In this document: piece after piece, positions 9,439 through 18,832 of the stretch | Layout of the letters: each line of letters starts with the position of its first letter | How positions within the stretch are numbered: the stretch's first letter is position 1 | Source of the DNA: Lichenicola sp964249915 | Lineage (GTDB): Bacteria; Pseudomonadota; Alphaproteobacteria; Acetobacterales; Acetobacteraceae | Assembly: GCA_964249915.1 (NCBI GenBank) | Contig: CAXUEL010000001.1 | Coordinates: 1 to 64,000, forward strand | Reading direction: 5' to 3' | DNA length: 64,000 nt | The notes under the pieces: generated by a model | Told to the model about the DNA's origin: nothing | What the model saw: only the letters and a program-made list of their open reading frames with translations | Database searches by the model: none | Translations under genes and position numbers: made by a program

Positions 9439-9780
9439 ATGTTGGACTCCACGCTGTCTGAGTGCGCGCTGCGCCGGGCCTGGCGCCAGGCCGATCTCGA
9501 AGTGGCGAAGAGCCTCGCGGCCTTCTGCTACGGCAAGGCGGGAACCATCGACGCCGAGCACCTGTCGCAGTCGGTTGCCGCTGCGACTCGGCAACGCCGG
9601 GAGCTGGCGGCACGCCTGGAGGAACGATCCAGGCCGAGGGCCGTCGCGGCGCCCGCGGATCCCGTCGCCTCCCGCCCGGCCGAGCTGATCAGGCAGGCGG
9701 TCACCCAGACCAGGGCGCTCCAGCCGTTCAAGGAGATGTCGTCCCTGTCCCTACTGCGCCAGCGTCTTTCGGCGGCCTGA
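9439..9780 (+). CDS. hypothetical protein, predicted helical
   Basis: Protein of 113 residues, largely helical and charged, opening MLDSTLSECALRRAWRQADL. No family is recognised. The gene is preceded by a GGTAAGAGGAAACG purine-rich ribosome-binding region and stands alone between the hydrolase and a decayed SDR gene. Regular codon usage supports it being real. Confidence 0.55.
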   Translation: MLDSTLSECALRRAWRQADLEVAKSLAAFCYGKAGTIDAEHLSQSVAAATRQRRELAARLEERSRPRAVAAPADPVASRPAELIRQAVTQTRALQPFKEMSSLSLLRQRLSAA

Positions 9781-9789
9781 GCAGCGCGG

Positions 9790-10530
9790 CCGCCGCGCGT
9801 CCCGACCGGTACGGCCGGCGCGCGGCACCCGGCCGGGCGAAGCCGGCGAGCGGGCCGCGGTCGGTCGTGCGGTCGGTGCCGGTGATGCAGCCCGCCTCGT
9901 CGGACACGAGCAGGACGGCCGAGACCGTGACCTCTTCCGGCAGGCCGAACCGGCCTGGTGGCATGTCGGCGATTAGCGCGTCCAGCTGCCCCGTACGGTC
10001 CGCACCCTGCCCCGGCATCGGCTCCCGGATCGGTGTCGGGGTGGCACCGGGATGGATCGAGTTGCAGCGGATGGCGAGCTGCGTGCACCGGAGGGCCATC
10101 GCATTGATATGGTTGCGCATGAAAGCTCCGGGCAAGGCATAGGCTGCAGCGGCCGGGACGCCGGCCAGGCCGGAGCGGGACGACATGTTGATGTTCGCGC
10201 CGCGGCCGGTCGAACGCATCGTTTTGATCGCCCGCCTGTAGCCGAGGACCGTCGAGGCTGGCGTGATGCCACGGCCTGCTAGTCCTGCAGCGACGCGTGC
10301 TCCGGATCGTGGACGGCGCGCCGGTCTTGGGACCGATGACCACGGCGCTGTCGACCAGGATATCGAACTGGCCTGTGCGCGCCAGCAGGTCGCTCACCAC
10401 CGCTTCCCGGGCGCACCGCAGCACCTTCGGTCACGAACGCCCGCGCCATGGCCAGCCCGGGAGGCAGCGGACGGCCCCGGTGACGAGGGCGACCCGGCCG
10501 TGCAGCCTGTCAGGAATCGTGCCCGATCCC
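9790..10530 (-). pseudogene. decayed short-chain dehydrogenase/reductase
   Basis: Pieces of an SDR protein are recognisable in different minus-strand frames. Around 10500-10440 the Rossmann start LHGRVALVTGA appears, then shifts frame. Around 10370 there is TGQFDILVDSAVV, which corresponds to the usual NNAG segment. From 10219 downward there is GANINMSSRSGLAGVP and RCNSIHPGATPTPI. The tyrosine/lysine catalytic stretch has become AAAYALPGAF, so the YxxxK motif is lost. Several frameshifts and lost catalytic residues indicate a non-functional gene. Confidence 0.65.
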
Positions 10531-10550
10531 GACCCGCGCGGACGGTCCGC

Positions 10551-11756
10551 TCACCCCGACAGGCCGGCGCAGAACCTGGCAATCCTGTCGCAGGCCCGGA
10601 CCAGCGACTCGTCGCTCGACGCGACGCTGAGCCGGACGAACGGACTCATCCCGAACGCGCTGCCGGCCACGGTGGCGACATGCTGCTCTTCCAGCAGGGC
10701 CAGCGCGAAGTCGTCGTCAGTGGCGATCGGGCGTCCGCCGGCACTGGTGCGCCCGAGGCATCCGGCCACGCCCGGGTAGGCATAGAACGCGCCGTCCGGC
10801 ACCGCACAGCTCAACCGGGGGATCGCCCGCAGCGCCGACACTACCAGGTCGCGGCGGCGGCGATAGGTGTCGCGCATGACCCCTACGCCGTCCTGCGGCC
10901 CGGACAGCGCCGCCACCGCCGCCGCCTGCGAGATCGACGACGCGCCGGAGGTCGAATGGCTCTGGATCGTCGACATCGCCTCGATCAGCCCCGCCGGCCC
11001 GCCGGCATAGCCGATCCGCCAGCCGGTCATCGCGTAGCTCTTGGATACGCCGGACAGCGTGAGCACCCGGTCGCGCAAGGCCGGCGCGGCGCGGGCCAGC
11101 GACACGTGCGGCGCGTCGTCGAACACGAGATGCTCGTAGATCTCGTCGCACAGGACCCACACCTGCGGATGGCGCTCCAGCACGCCGGCCAGGGCCAGCA
11201 GGTCGGGTTCCGGACAGGTCGCGCCGGTCGGGTTGTTGGGAAAGTTCAGGATCACCCAGCGCGTGCGCGGCCCGATCGCCGCCTCCAGCGCCTCCGGCCG
11301 CAACCGGAACCGGTCGGCCTCGCGGCACGGCGCGAACACCGGCACGCCGCCCAGCAACCGGACGATCAGCGGGTAGCTGGCCCAGTACGGCGACGGGATC
11401 ACCACCTCGTCGCCGGGACCCAGCGTCGCCATCAGCGCGTTGAACAGGACCTGCTTGCCGCCGTTGGCGACGATCACCTCGTCGGCTGCGAACTGCAGCC
11501 CGTTCTCGCGCGCGAACTTGGCCCGCACCGCCGCCTTCAGCGCCGCGGTGCCGTCGGTCGGCGGATACTTCGTGTCGCCGTCGAGTGCTGCGCGGTGCGC
11601 GCCCTCCACCGCATGCGCCGGCGTCGCGAAGTCCGGCTCGCCCAGCGCCAGCGAGATCACGTCGTGCCCCGCCGCACGCAGCGCGCGGGCGCGCACCGCC
11701 ATCGCCACCGTGGCCGGCGCGGACAGACCCGACAGCCTCTCGGCGAGCTCCGGCAC
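10551..11756 (-). CDS. class I pyridoxal-phosphate aminotransferase (copy 1)
   Basis: Fold type I aminotransferase of 401 residues. Visible are GEPDFATPAHA, the NFPNNPTGA substrate/cofactor loop, CDEIYEHLVFDD (PLP-binding Asp and Tyr), and SGVSKSYAMTGWRIGY with the PLP-lysine. It probably transfers amino groups between aspartate or aromatic amino acids and 2-oxo acids. The second, closely related aminotransferase lies 12 bases upstream on the same strand, so the pair looks like a tandem duplication with shared transcription. Confidence 0.88.
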   Translation of the reverse strand: MPELAERLSGLSAPATVAMAVRARALRAAGHDVISLALGEPDFATPAHAVEGAHRAALDGDTKYPPTDGTAALKAAVRAKFARENGLQFAADEVIVANGGKQVLFNALMATLGPGDEVVIPSPYWASYPLIVRLLGGVPVFAPCREADRFRLRPEALEAAIGPRTRWVILNFPNNPTGATCPEPDLLALAGVLERHPQVWVLCDEIYEHLVFDDAPHVSLARAAPALRDRVLTLSGVSKSYAMTGWRIGYAGGPAGLIEAMSTIQSHSTSGASSISQAAAVAALSGPQDGVGVMRDTYRRRRDLVVSALRAIPRLSCAVPDGAFYAYPGVAGCLGRTSAGGRPIATDDDFALALLEEQHVATVAGSAFGMSPFVRLSVASSDESLVRACDRIARFCAGLSG

Positions 11757-11768
11757 GGCGCGTCCGCC

Positions 11769-12971
11769 TCAGGCCAGTCCGGCGCAGAAGCGCTGGATGC
11801 GCAGGCAGGCCTCGCGCAGGGATTCGGTGTCGGTCGCGTAGGACACGCGGAAATGGCCGGGGAACATGAACGCGCCGCCATGCACGGTGGCGACCCCCTG
11901 CTCCTCCAGCAGCGCGGTCACGAACGCCTCGTCGTCGGTGATCGCGGTGCCGCCGGCGCTCGTGCGGCCGATGCAGCCTTGGCAGGACGGGTACACGTAG
12001 AACGCGCCCTCCGGCTTGTGGCACGCGAGGCCGGGCGCCGCGTTCAACATCTCCACCACCAGGTCGCGCCTCGCCTGATAGGTGGCGACCATGCCGGCGA
12101 TGAAGTCCTGCGGCCCGGACAGCGCTTCCAGCGCCGCCGCCTGGGAGATCGAGGACGGGTTGGATGTGGACTGGCTTTGCAGCTTGTCCATCGCGCGGAT
12201 CAACGGCAGCGGCGCGCCCGCAAAGCCGATTCGCCAGCCGGTCATCGCATACGCCTTGGAGCAGCCGTTCATGGTGACGGTGCGGCCGCGCAGGGCCGGC
12301 TCGACCTGCACGACCGTGGCCGGGCGGAAGCCGTCATAGACCAGCTTGTCGTAGATGTCGTCGGTGAAGATCCAGATCCCGGGATGACGCAGCAGCACGT
12401 CGCAGATCGCGCGCAGCTCGGCGGCGGAGTAGGCGGCCCCGGTCGGGTTGTTCGGCGAGTTCAGGACGAACCACTTGGTGCGCGGCGTGATCGCCGCTTC
12501 GAGGTCCTCCGCACGCAGCTTGAAGCCCGCGTTCGGGCCGCACGGCACGATCACCGGGGTGCCGTCCGCCAGCGACACGATGTCCGGATAGGACACCCAG
12601 CATGGCGACGGGATGATCACCTCGTCGCCGGCATCGAGCGTCGCGACCATGGCGTTGTAGATCACCTGCTTGCCGCCGGTGGAGACGATGATCTCCTCGG
12701 GGACGTAATCGAGCCCGGAGTCGATCCGGAACCGCTCGGCGACCGCTCGCTTCAGCGCCGCGGTGCCGGACACGTCGGTATATTTCGTCTCCCCCGCCGC
12801 GATGGCGCGGATCGCCGCCTGCTTGACGTTCTCCGGCGTGTCGAAATCCGGCTCCCCTGCCGACAGGCTGATCACGTCGCGCCCCGCCGCCTTGAGCGCG
12901 CGCGCCTTGGTCGAGATCGCGATGGTCTGGCTCGGGCTGATCTTGTTCAGGCGGGCGGCGATGAGGGTCAT
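11769..12971 (-). CDS. aatA: class I aspartate aminotransferase (copy 2)
   Basis: Protein of 400 residues of the class I aspartate/prephenate aminotransferase type. Motifs are LSAGEPDFDTPENVKQ near the start, NSPNNPTGAAYS, FTDDIYDKLVYDG, and CSKAYAMTGWRIGFAG with the PLP-lysine. The ATG at 12971 (MTLIAARLNKISPSQT) is the classical start for this family. The longer open frame upstream runs into the antisense of the glycosidase and is rejected. It supplies aspartate or glutamate amino transfer in central metabolism. Confidence 0.88.
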   Translation of the reverse strand: MTLIAARLNKISPSQTIAISTKARALKAAGRDVISLSAGEPDFDTPENVKQAAIRAIAAGETKYTDVSGTAALKRAVAERFRIDSGLDYVPEEIIVSTGGKQVIYNAMVATLDAGDEVIIPSPCWVSYPDIVSLADGTPVIVPCGPNAGFKLRAEDLEAAITPRTKWFVLNSPNNPTGAAYSAAELRAICDVLLRHPGIWIFTDDIYDKLVYDGFRPATVVQVEPALRGRTVTMNGCSKAYAMTGWRIGFAGAPLPLIRAMDKLQSQSTSNPSSISQAAALEALSGPQDFIAGMVATYQARRDLVVEMLNAAPGLACHKPEGAFYVYPSCQGCIGRTSAGGTAITDDEAFVTALLEEQGVATVHGGAFMFPGHFRVSYATDTESLREACLRIQRFCAGLA

Positions 12972-13068
12972 GGATCCTGCCAGCGGAGTCGGGAACGCGG
13001 CGCAGGCTAGTGCGAGTCGCGGCCGGGCGGAACCGCGGCCGCGTCGTGGCTGCGTCCCGGCGACGTCC

Positions 13069-14538
13069 TCAACCGAGCGCGAACAGGTTGCACCCCCAAC
13101 CGGGCAGGTCGAGAAACAGCCCGTGCCGCCTGACCTCCTCGCCGTCGTGCTCGTAGCGCTCGTCGCCGACCTGGTCGGACAGGCGGACCATGCCGTCGCC
13201 CAGGTCCACGGGAAGCCGGCACTGGCCGCGGTCCGGCCCGAAGTTGGCCGCGACGAGCACGCGCGGCCCGTCCGCATCGTGCCACAGCGCGGCGACGAAG
13301 CGGGCGTGGCTTGGGTTGCCGTCCCAGGCCGCCGACGGGAGCAGCGCCTGGTAGCGTCCGTCCCGCAGCGCCGGCTGGTCCAGGGCCGCCAGCAGCGCCC
13401 GGTAGAACGCCCGCGCCGCGTCGTCGACCGGCTCGGCCGGACCGCGGTCGAGATGGATCGGGATGTGCACGCGCAGGCCCTCGAGCTGGCCCCTGTGCAG
13501 GAAGCGCAGGCCCGGCGACGCGAAGGCCAGCAGCGCCGCGGCACGGTGTCGCGGCCAGTCGAACGTGGCGGCCGCCCGCGGCTCGTCGTGGTTCTCCAGG
13601 AACCGCGCCAGGTGCGCCTGCGCCGACGCGGGTGCCGCCAGCAGCGCGCGCACCCGGCCGGCGTCGCCATGGCGCAGCGCGTCGTAGAGCGCCTTGTCGT
13701 AGGCCCAGTCGAACCCTTCGTCGATCAGCCGCCGGTCCAGCCCCCAGTACACCTCCGCCATCGTCCGGAAGTCCGGGTGCACGGCACGCGTCGCGGCGAT
13801 CGCGTCCGGCCAGAACGGCGGCACCGCACGTCCGCCGAGCTCCGCCGGCCAGGTGCGCGCGAACACCTCGGGAAGCAGCAGCATCGCCATGTCGCAGCGC
13901 ACCCCGTCGCAGCGCCCGGCGGTCTCCCGGAGCGTGTCGGCCATCGCCGCCAGCGTGTCGGGGTTGGCGTAGTCGAGCTGCACCGTGTCGACCCAGCCGG
14001 GGAAGTACGGGTCGCGGCCATGCGCGAACACCCGTTCCCCGAGCCGGATCCAGTTCCCAGGCTCCGCCGCCAGCGCCGCGTCCGAGCCGCGCACGAACAG
14101 CTCGGGCCGCGATTCGACCCACGGGTGGTCCGTCGCCATGTGGTTCGGCACGAAGTCGAGCATCAGCCGCAGGCCGGCTGCGTTCGCCCGGCCGCGCAGC
14201 CGGGCCAGCGCCGCGTCGCCGCCGAAGGCGGGCTCCGCCTCGTAGCCGGCGACCGCGAACGGCGAGCCCGCGACGTCGTCCTGCGACAGGTCCGGCAGCG
14301 CCTCGCGGAAGCCTGGCTGCCAGGCCGGATTGGACCGCGAGATCGACCGGCCGGCGCCGCCGGTGCGCCACACCCCCAGGAACCAGACCCAGTCGGCGCC
14401 GAGTGCCCGCACCGCCGCCAGCATCGAGTCCGGCACGTCGTCGAAGCCGGCCTGCCGGCCGAGCCCGTCCGACAGGCCGCGCAGCAGCACCCGGGTGTTG
14501 ACCTGGTAGAGCAGCGGGTTGGACGGCAGATCGTGCAT
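13069..14538 (-). CDS. GH13 alpha-amylase-family glycosidase
   Basis: Protein of 489 residues with a glycoside hydrolase 13 barrel. Region I is MLDFVPNHMATDHP, the nucleophile region is CDGVRCDMAMLLLPEVF, the acid/base is in MAEVYWGLD, and the transition-state Asp region is FLENHDEPRA. No signal peptide is seen, so it acts in the cytoplasm on alpha-glucans or related sugars. The stop of the next gene upstream (gluQ) is 33 bases away. Confidence 0.85.
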   Translation of the reverse strand: MHDLPSNPLLYQVNTRVLLRGLSDGLGRQAGFDDVPDSMLAAVRALGADWVWFLGVWRTGGAGRSISRSNPAWQPGFREALPDLSQDDVAGSPFAVAGYEAEPAFGGDAALARLRGRANAAGLRLMLDFVPNHMATDHPWVESRPELFVRGSDAALAAEPGNWIRLGERVFAHGRDPYFPGWVDTVQLDYANPDTLAAMADTLRETAGRCDGVRCDMAMLLLPEVFARTWPAELGGRAVPPFWPDAIAATRAVHPDFRTMAEVYWGLDRRLIDEGFDWAYDKALYDALRHGDAGRVRALLAAPASAQAHLARFLENHDEPRAAATFDWPRHRAAALLAFASPGLRFLHRGQLEGLRVHIPIHLDRGPAEPVDDAARAFYRALLAALDQPALRDGRYQALLPSAAWDGNPSHARFVAALWHDADGPRVLVAANFGPDRGQCRLPVDLGDGMVRLSDQVGDERYEHDGEEVRRHGLFLDLPGWGCNLFALG

Positions 14539-14571
14539 GCAGAGCCTCCGGCCGCTGGAGGATAGGCCGGT

Positions 14572-15432
14572 TCAGCCGTAGCCGGCCATCGCCCGCACGG
14601 CCGCCGGATCGAGCCCCTGCGCCCGCAAGCCGGCCAGGCTGGCGGCGCCGTCGCGCTTGGCGAGCCGGCGTCCGTCCGGGCCGCACAGCAGCGGATGATG
14701 CGCATAGGCCGGCTCCGGCCAGCCCATCAGCGCCTGCAGCAGCCGGTGCAGGTCGGTGCAGGGCAGCAGGTCGACCCCGCGCGTCACCAGCGTGACGCCG
14801 GCGAGCGCGTCGTCATGGGTGACGCACAGGTGGTAGCTGGCAGGCACCTCCTTGCGCGCCAGCACCACGTCGCCGAACCGTTCGGGACGGCAGCGGACCC
14901 GTCCCTGCCCGTCCTCGTGGCGATCCAGCGGACCGGCCGCCCGGCAGGCCGCCGCCATGTCGAGGCGCAGCGCGTGCGGCGCCCCGGCGGCGAGGCGCTC
15001 GGTCCGAACGACCGGATCGAGCCCGCGGCAGGTGCCGGGATACAGGGCGGCCCCGTCCGGTGCCCGATGCGGCGCCGAACCGGCAGCGAGTATGTCGGCC
15101 CGGGTGCAGAAGCAGGGGTAGAGCAGCCCCTGGGCACCGAGCCGGTCGAGCGCTTGTCGATACTCCGGGAGGTGCGACGACTGCACCCGGACCGGCCCGT
15201 CCCAGTCCAGGCCGAGCCAGCGGAGGTCGCGCAACGCCGCGTCCGCCCAGTCCGGCCGGCAGCGGCCAGTGTCGATGTCCTCCAGACGCAGCAGGAACCG
15301 GCCGCCGGCCTGCCGTGCCCGGGTCCAGCCGGCCAGCGCCGAGCAAGCGTGGCCCAGGTGCAGCAGCCCGGTAGGGCTGGGGGCGAACCGGGTGCAGACG
15401 GCGCCGTCGACCGGTATCCGGAGTTCGCTCAT
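14572..15432 (-). CDS. gluQ: glutamyl-Q tRNA(Asp) synthetase
   Basis: Truncated glutamyl-tRNA synthetase paralogue of 286 residues that attaches glutamate to queuosine of tRNA-Asp. It has FAPSPTGLLHLGHA (HIGH motif as HLGH), RLEDIDTGRC, the zinc-type CFCTR region, and the KMSKS equivalent LAKRDGA. It lacks the anticodon-binding domain of true GluRS, as expected for GluQ. The start MSELRIPVDGA at 15432 was chosen because it places HLGH at the usual position. Confidence 0.92.
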   Translation of the reverse strand: MSELRIPVDGAVCTRFAPSPTGLLHLGHACSALAGWTRARQAGGRFLLRLEDIDTGRCRPDWADAALRDLRWLGLDWDGPVRVQSSHLPEYRQALDRLGAQGLLYPCFCTRADILAAGSAPHRAPDGAALYPGTCRGLDPVVRTERLAAGAPHALRLDMAAACRAAGPLDRHEDGQGRVRCRPERFGDVVLARKEVPASYHLCVTHDDALAGVTLVTRGVDLLPCTDLHRLLQALMGWPEPAYAHHPLLCGPDGRRLAKRDGAASLAGLRAQGLDPAAVRAMAGYG

Positions 15433-15654
15433 GCGACGGGATCGTGACACGAAGGCGGCGAATCCGCATCCGGCTTGCGGAGCGTCCAACCCTCTGCAAT
15501 AGAAAGAACGGGTTCTCGACGACGCAGTCCGGCTGGCGTTCGTTTGATCGAATGTTCCGGCGCCGTGCATCGTCCCGGTCAAGGATGCGCTCTTGCCTGC
15601 TGGCGGCCGTTTCTGCCTGTTGTCGCTCCCAGGTCCGGCCGGGCTTTCCGCCGC

Positions 15655-16212
15655 GTGAGCCACATCCCGACCCTGCAGACCCTGGTGCTGAACGCCGACA
15701 TGCAGCCGATGAGCTGGGGTCCGCTGTCGGTGTGGTCGTGGCAGGACGCGCTAGTGGCGGTGCTGCAGGAGCGTGTCACGCCGGTGATCAACTACGAGCA
15801 CGAGGTGCGCTCGGCCACCCGCTCCTTCCCGATCCCGTCGGTGGTGGCGCTGAAGCAGTACCACCGGCGCAAGCGGGTGGCGTTCACCCGCTACCACGTG
15901 TTCCTGCGCGACGGGTTCCGCTGCCAGTACTGCAGCCAGGAGCTGTCGGCCAAGGAGCTCACCTTCGACCACGTGGTGCCGCGCTGCCGCGGCGGCACCA
16001 CCTCGTGGAGCAACGTCGTCACCTGCTGCCAGCGCGACAACCTGCGCAAAGGCAGCCAGTCGCTCAAGCAGAGCGGCATGCACCTTCTGCGCCGTCCGAG
16101 CGAGCCGAGCCCCCGCCAGGTGGACGAGGCGGCCAAGCGGCACGCACCGCGCGACAACCTGCACAAGACCTGGCTCGACTTCCTGTATTGGGACGCCAGC
16201 CTGGAGGCGTGA
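15655..16212 (+). CDS. HNH endonuclease family protein
   Basis: Protein of 185 residues with an HNH nuclease core: CQYCSQELSAKELTFDHVVPRCRGG, then WSNVVTCCQRDNLRKG, including two CxxC pairs that would bind zinc. This single-domain protein is widespread in Alphaproteobacteria; its cellular role is not established. The GTG start at 15655 gives VSHIPTLQTLVLNADMQPM, which matches the usual beginning of the family; no ATG lies suitably closer. Confidence 0.85.
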   Translation: MSHIPTLQTLVLNADMQPMSWGPLSVWSWQDALVAVLQERVTPVINYEHEVRSATRSFPIPSVVALKQYHRRKRVAFTRYHVFLRDGFRCQYCSQELSAKELTFDHVVPRCRGGTTSWSNVVTCCQRDNLRKGSQSLKQSGMHLLRRPSEPSPRQVDEAAKRHAPRDNLHKTWLDFLYWDASLEA

Positions 16213-16219
16213 GACCCGT

Positions 16220-16978
16220 TCAGCGCGTGCCGGCGCCGTCCAGGTCGGGCAGCGCCACACGGCCGGCGAAGACCTGCGCCACCGCCCCTGCCAGCACCTC
16301 CTGCACGCCCGACACCACGATCTGCACCCCGATGCACAGCAGGATCAGCGCCACCAGCCGGGTGACGATGCGCGCCCCCGACCGCCCCAGCAGCCGCACC
16401 AGCCGCGGCGCCCCCGAGTAGGCGATCCACACGATCGCGCACACCGCGGCGGCCGCCAGGCAGGCGCCGATGGTGAAGCCGAGCTGGTTGAGCAGCCCTG
16501 GCGCATCCGGCCGCTCCGCCCCCAGCGCGATCGCCACCGAGATACTGCCCGGCCCGACCGTGAACGGCATGGTCAGCGGGAAGAACGCGGTGGAGGACAC
16601 GTCGGCCGACGCCGTGCGGCCGTCCTGCCGCGCCTGGTCCTCCTTCTTGGCCTCGTTGGCTTCCGGCGCCTGCAGCAGGCTCCAGGCCCGCACTGCCACC
16701 ACCAGGCCGCCGGCGATCCGGAGCGCTCCGATGGTGATGCCGAAGAAGGCGAGCAACGTGCTGCCGATCCACAGCGACACCAGCAGGATCAGCAGGCCGT
16801 AGAGCGCCACCTTGCGCGCCAGCATCGCCCGTTCCGCCGGGCTGCGCCCGTCGGTGACCTCGGCGAAGATCAGCGAGGCGCCGAGCGGGTTGACGATGGA
16901 GAAAAGCGCCGGGAACGCCAGCAGGAAGGCGCCGGACACGCTGGCGAACCGCGCCGTCTCGGCGCTCGGGAAGACCAT
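16220..16978 (-). CDS. MarC-family integral membrane protein
   Basis: Inner-membrane protein of about 252 residues with six hydrophobic segments. It has the opening FPALFSIVNPLGASLIFAEVT and the second repeat FFPLTMPFTVGPGSISVAIA typical of the MarC/YchE family. A hydrophilic Lys/Glu-rich linker of about 30 residues between the repeats is longer than usual. Function is not established for the family. The ATG at 16978 is preferred to the longer frame. Convergent with the HNH gene. Confidence 0.85.
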   Translation of the reverse strand: MVFPSAETARFASVSGAFLLAFPALFSIVNPLGASLIFAEVTDGRSPAERAMLARKVALYGLLILLVSLWIGSTLLAFFGITIGALRIAGGLVVAVRAWSLLQAPEANEAKKEDQARQDGRTASADVSSTAFFPLTMPFTVGPGSISVAIALGAERPDAPGLLNQLGFTIGACLAAAAVCAIVWIAYSGAPRLVRLLGRSGARIVTRLVALILLCIGVQIVVSGVQEVLAGAVAQVFAGRVALPDLDGAGTR

Positions 16979-17126
16979 GGGCGCTCCGGGTGGAAGGGCT
17001 TCGGGTTCGAGGGCCGACCATAGCCCGGACGGACGGCCTGTCGAGACGGTCGCCGCTGGTGGTGACACCTGCGCCAAGGACTTGCGCGCCCTCCGGCAGT
17101 GCCCTAAATGCTCCGCGGTTGGCCAC

Positions 17127-17202
17127 GTCCTGTTCGTCTAGAGGCCTAGGACACCGCCCTCTCACGGCGGTAACAGGGGTTCGAATCCCCTACGGGACGC
17201 CA
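17127..17202 (+). tRNA. tRNA-Glu (CTC), prophage integration site
   Basis: A 76-base cloverleaf: the acceptor stem pairs GTCCTGT with ACGGGAC, the anticodon loop CTCTCAC gives anticodon CTC, the T-loop is GGTTCGAATCC, and CCA is encoded. The tyrosine integrase starts 75 bases downstream in the same orientation, which is the classical arrangement for integration into a tRNA 3' end. The attL core should lie in the 3' half of this gene. Confidence 0.96.
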
Positions 17203-17228
17203 GCCTTCCGCGATTATAGCTTGTTTTA

Positions 17229-17279
17229 TGGTCCAATTCTGGTCCAATCCGCCCGGCGACGGGGAGTGGTTGGACCAAT
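17229..17279. promoter_or_regulatory. repeated TGGTCCAAT sites beside attL
   Basis: Two direct copies of TGGTCCAAT (17229, 17240) and an inverted copy TTGGACCAAT (17270-17279) lie between the tRNA and the integrase start. Two more (17498-17506 and 17520-17528) lie inside the integrase gene. Placement next to attL suggests arm-type integrase or excisionase binding sites, or an operator for int. This is an inference from repetition and position. Confidence 0.45.
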
Positions 17280-18459
17280 GGCGCGGACAAAGGCGGCAGA
17301 TAACACCACGGACCCAGCGACCGGGCGCCCGCTCCCTGCGGGTGTGGCGTATCGCGGACCCGCACAGTATCGCGCCAGGAAGCTCGTCGACGGGCAGCGC
17401 ATCACCCGCACCTTCGAGACAGCTCGTAACGCCCGCGAGTGGCTGGAGGAGACGGCGGTCCGGGTTCGGGAGGGGTCCTTCGTGGACAGGCGACCTCTGG
17501 ACCAATCGACGCTGGCCGAATTGGTCCAGAAATACGTGGACGCAGAGATGCAGGACGGCGGGCGCCGCCGGGGTGCGGCCGAAGACCGCGGCCATATCCC
17601 GGCTATCACCTCCGACGCCATCGGCAAGCTCCCGCTGTCCCGGCTGACGCCCGCAGCGGTCAGGGGGTTCAGAGACCGGCAGAAGCACAAGTTCGCGGCG
17701 GCAACCGTCGTCAAGCGGCTGAACCTTCTGGCGGGCATCCTTGCCCACGCCATCGCCGAGTGGGACCTGCCGCTGGGAGCCAATCCGGCGTCAAGCAAGT
17801 CGGTCGCTCGCCCCGAGGGCGCCGACGTGAAGCGCGACCGACGCCTGATGCTGCCGACTGCCCAAGCCGTCCGTGCTGCCGCCGCCCGGGGCGAGGAGCC
17901 GCCTAAGGGCGAAGAGACCTCGCTGCTCGAGGCGGTGGCGAAGAGCGGGTGCCCGGACGACATCCTGGTCGTGAGGCTCGCGATCGCCCAGGCCATGCGC
18001 CAGGGTGAGATTCTAGCTCTCCGATGGGGTGATATCGACGAGGATGCTCGGGTCATGAAAGTCCGCGGGCGACACGGCCGGGGCACGAAGACGGCAAAGC
18101 ACCAGAAGACTGCGCGCACCAAGGCCGAGGTCGGCTGGGAAGTCCGTCCCTTGATGCCCGAGGCGCTTGATATCCTCAGCGAGAAGCGAGGCCACAGGGA
18201 GCCGCAGGCGGACGAGCTCGTGTTCGACGTTGGTGGGAGTGCCGCATTCAAGGTCCGCATCGGCCGCCGCTTCGCCTCCGCGTGCGCCGACCTCACATTC
18301 CACGACCTGCGACACGAAGCCACGTCTCGCCTGGCCAAGCGATACCCAAACCCCATGGACCTCAAGCGGGTGACGGGGCACCAGGACCTGAAGTCCCTGG
18401 ATCGCTACTATCAGCCGGACCTCACCGAGCTGGCGGGCGCAAGGGAAACCGCGGCGTGA
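17278..18459 (+). CDS. int: tyrosine recombinase/integrase of the prophage
   Basis: Site-specific recombinase of 393 residues. The N-terminal part (about 25-75) resembles an arm-binding domain, and about 75-170 a SAM-like core-binding domain. The catalytic domain shows AMRQGEILALRWGDI (first Arg, about 243), TFHDLRHEATSRL (His-x-x-Arg), VTGHQDLKSLDRYY (second His and the nucleophilic Tyr). Start ATG 17278 gives MARTKAADNTT; the longer open frame runs back through the tRNA and is rejected. It would integrate the prophage into tRNA-Glu. Confidence 0.93.
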   Translation: MARTKAADNTTDPATGRPLPAGVAYRGPAQYRARKLVDGQRITRTFETARNAREWLEETAVRVREGSFVDRRPLDQSTLAELVQKYVDAEMQDGGRRRGAAEDRGHIPAITSDAIGKLPLSRLTPAAVRGFRDRQKHKFAAATVVKRLNLLAGILAHAIAEWDLPLGANPASSKSVARPEGADVKRDRRLMLPTAQAVRAAAARGEEPPKGEETSLLEAVAKSGCPDDILVVRLAIAQAMRQGEILALRWGDIDEDARVMKVRGRHGRGTKTAKHQKTARTKAEVGWEVRPLMPEALDILSEKRGHREPQADELVFDVGGSAAFKVRIGRRFASACADLTFHDLRHEATSRLAKRYPNPMDLKRVTGHQDLKSLDRYYQPDLTELAGARETAA

Positions 18460-18832
18460 TTTCACGCTTGCGTATCCAGAAAATCGTGGGACCCTCAGTG
18501 ATGTAAAGGCTCCATCCTGGCGGCGGCGACGTCGACGGGGAGGTAGGCGCCCCGCCAAAGTCGGCCACCAGCAGCACGGTGGCCATATCCGAACCGGCCA
18601 TCAGAGCCGGGCGCACAGGTGTCCGGCTGCGAGCCGGTAGGCAAGGAGTCCTCCCCGCACGGGAGGACACACCGCACCGAGATCCAGGCGGCCGGGGGAG
18701 ACCTCGGGACGGCGGGCGGCCCAGGAACACGGGCCGCGTTGGGGGTGATGCCCCGAAGCCGGTGTGTAGCTTTCCCGGCCACGTCCAGAGCGCCGCCCGT
18801 GGCAGGCCGCGCTCCGACGCCTGGAGTCCGCC
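18460..18832. other. gene-free stretch after integrase
   Basis: About 370 bases with no convincing gene in either direction; short open frames on both strands have poor codon usage and no recognisable domains. It separates int from the AlpA/Xis-like gene and may hold promoters or sites for excision. Confidence 0.4.

Noticed and set aside
10263..13010. A 915-codon open frame on the plus strand
   Set aside because: It is antisense to two clear aminotransferase genes, and its composition is Arg/Ala/Gly/His repeats typical of shadow frames in GC-rich DNA.
11769..13670. Fusion of aminotransferase with an upstream Arg-rich domain
   Set aside because: The upstream part is an alternative frame of the GH13 glycosidase; the family start at 12971 is clear.
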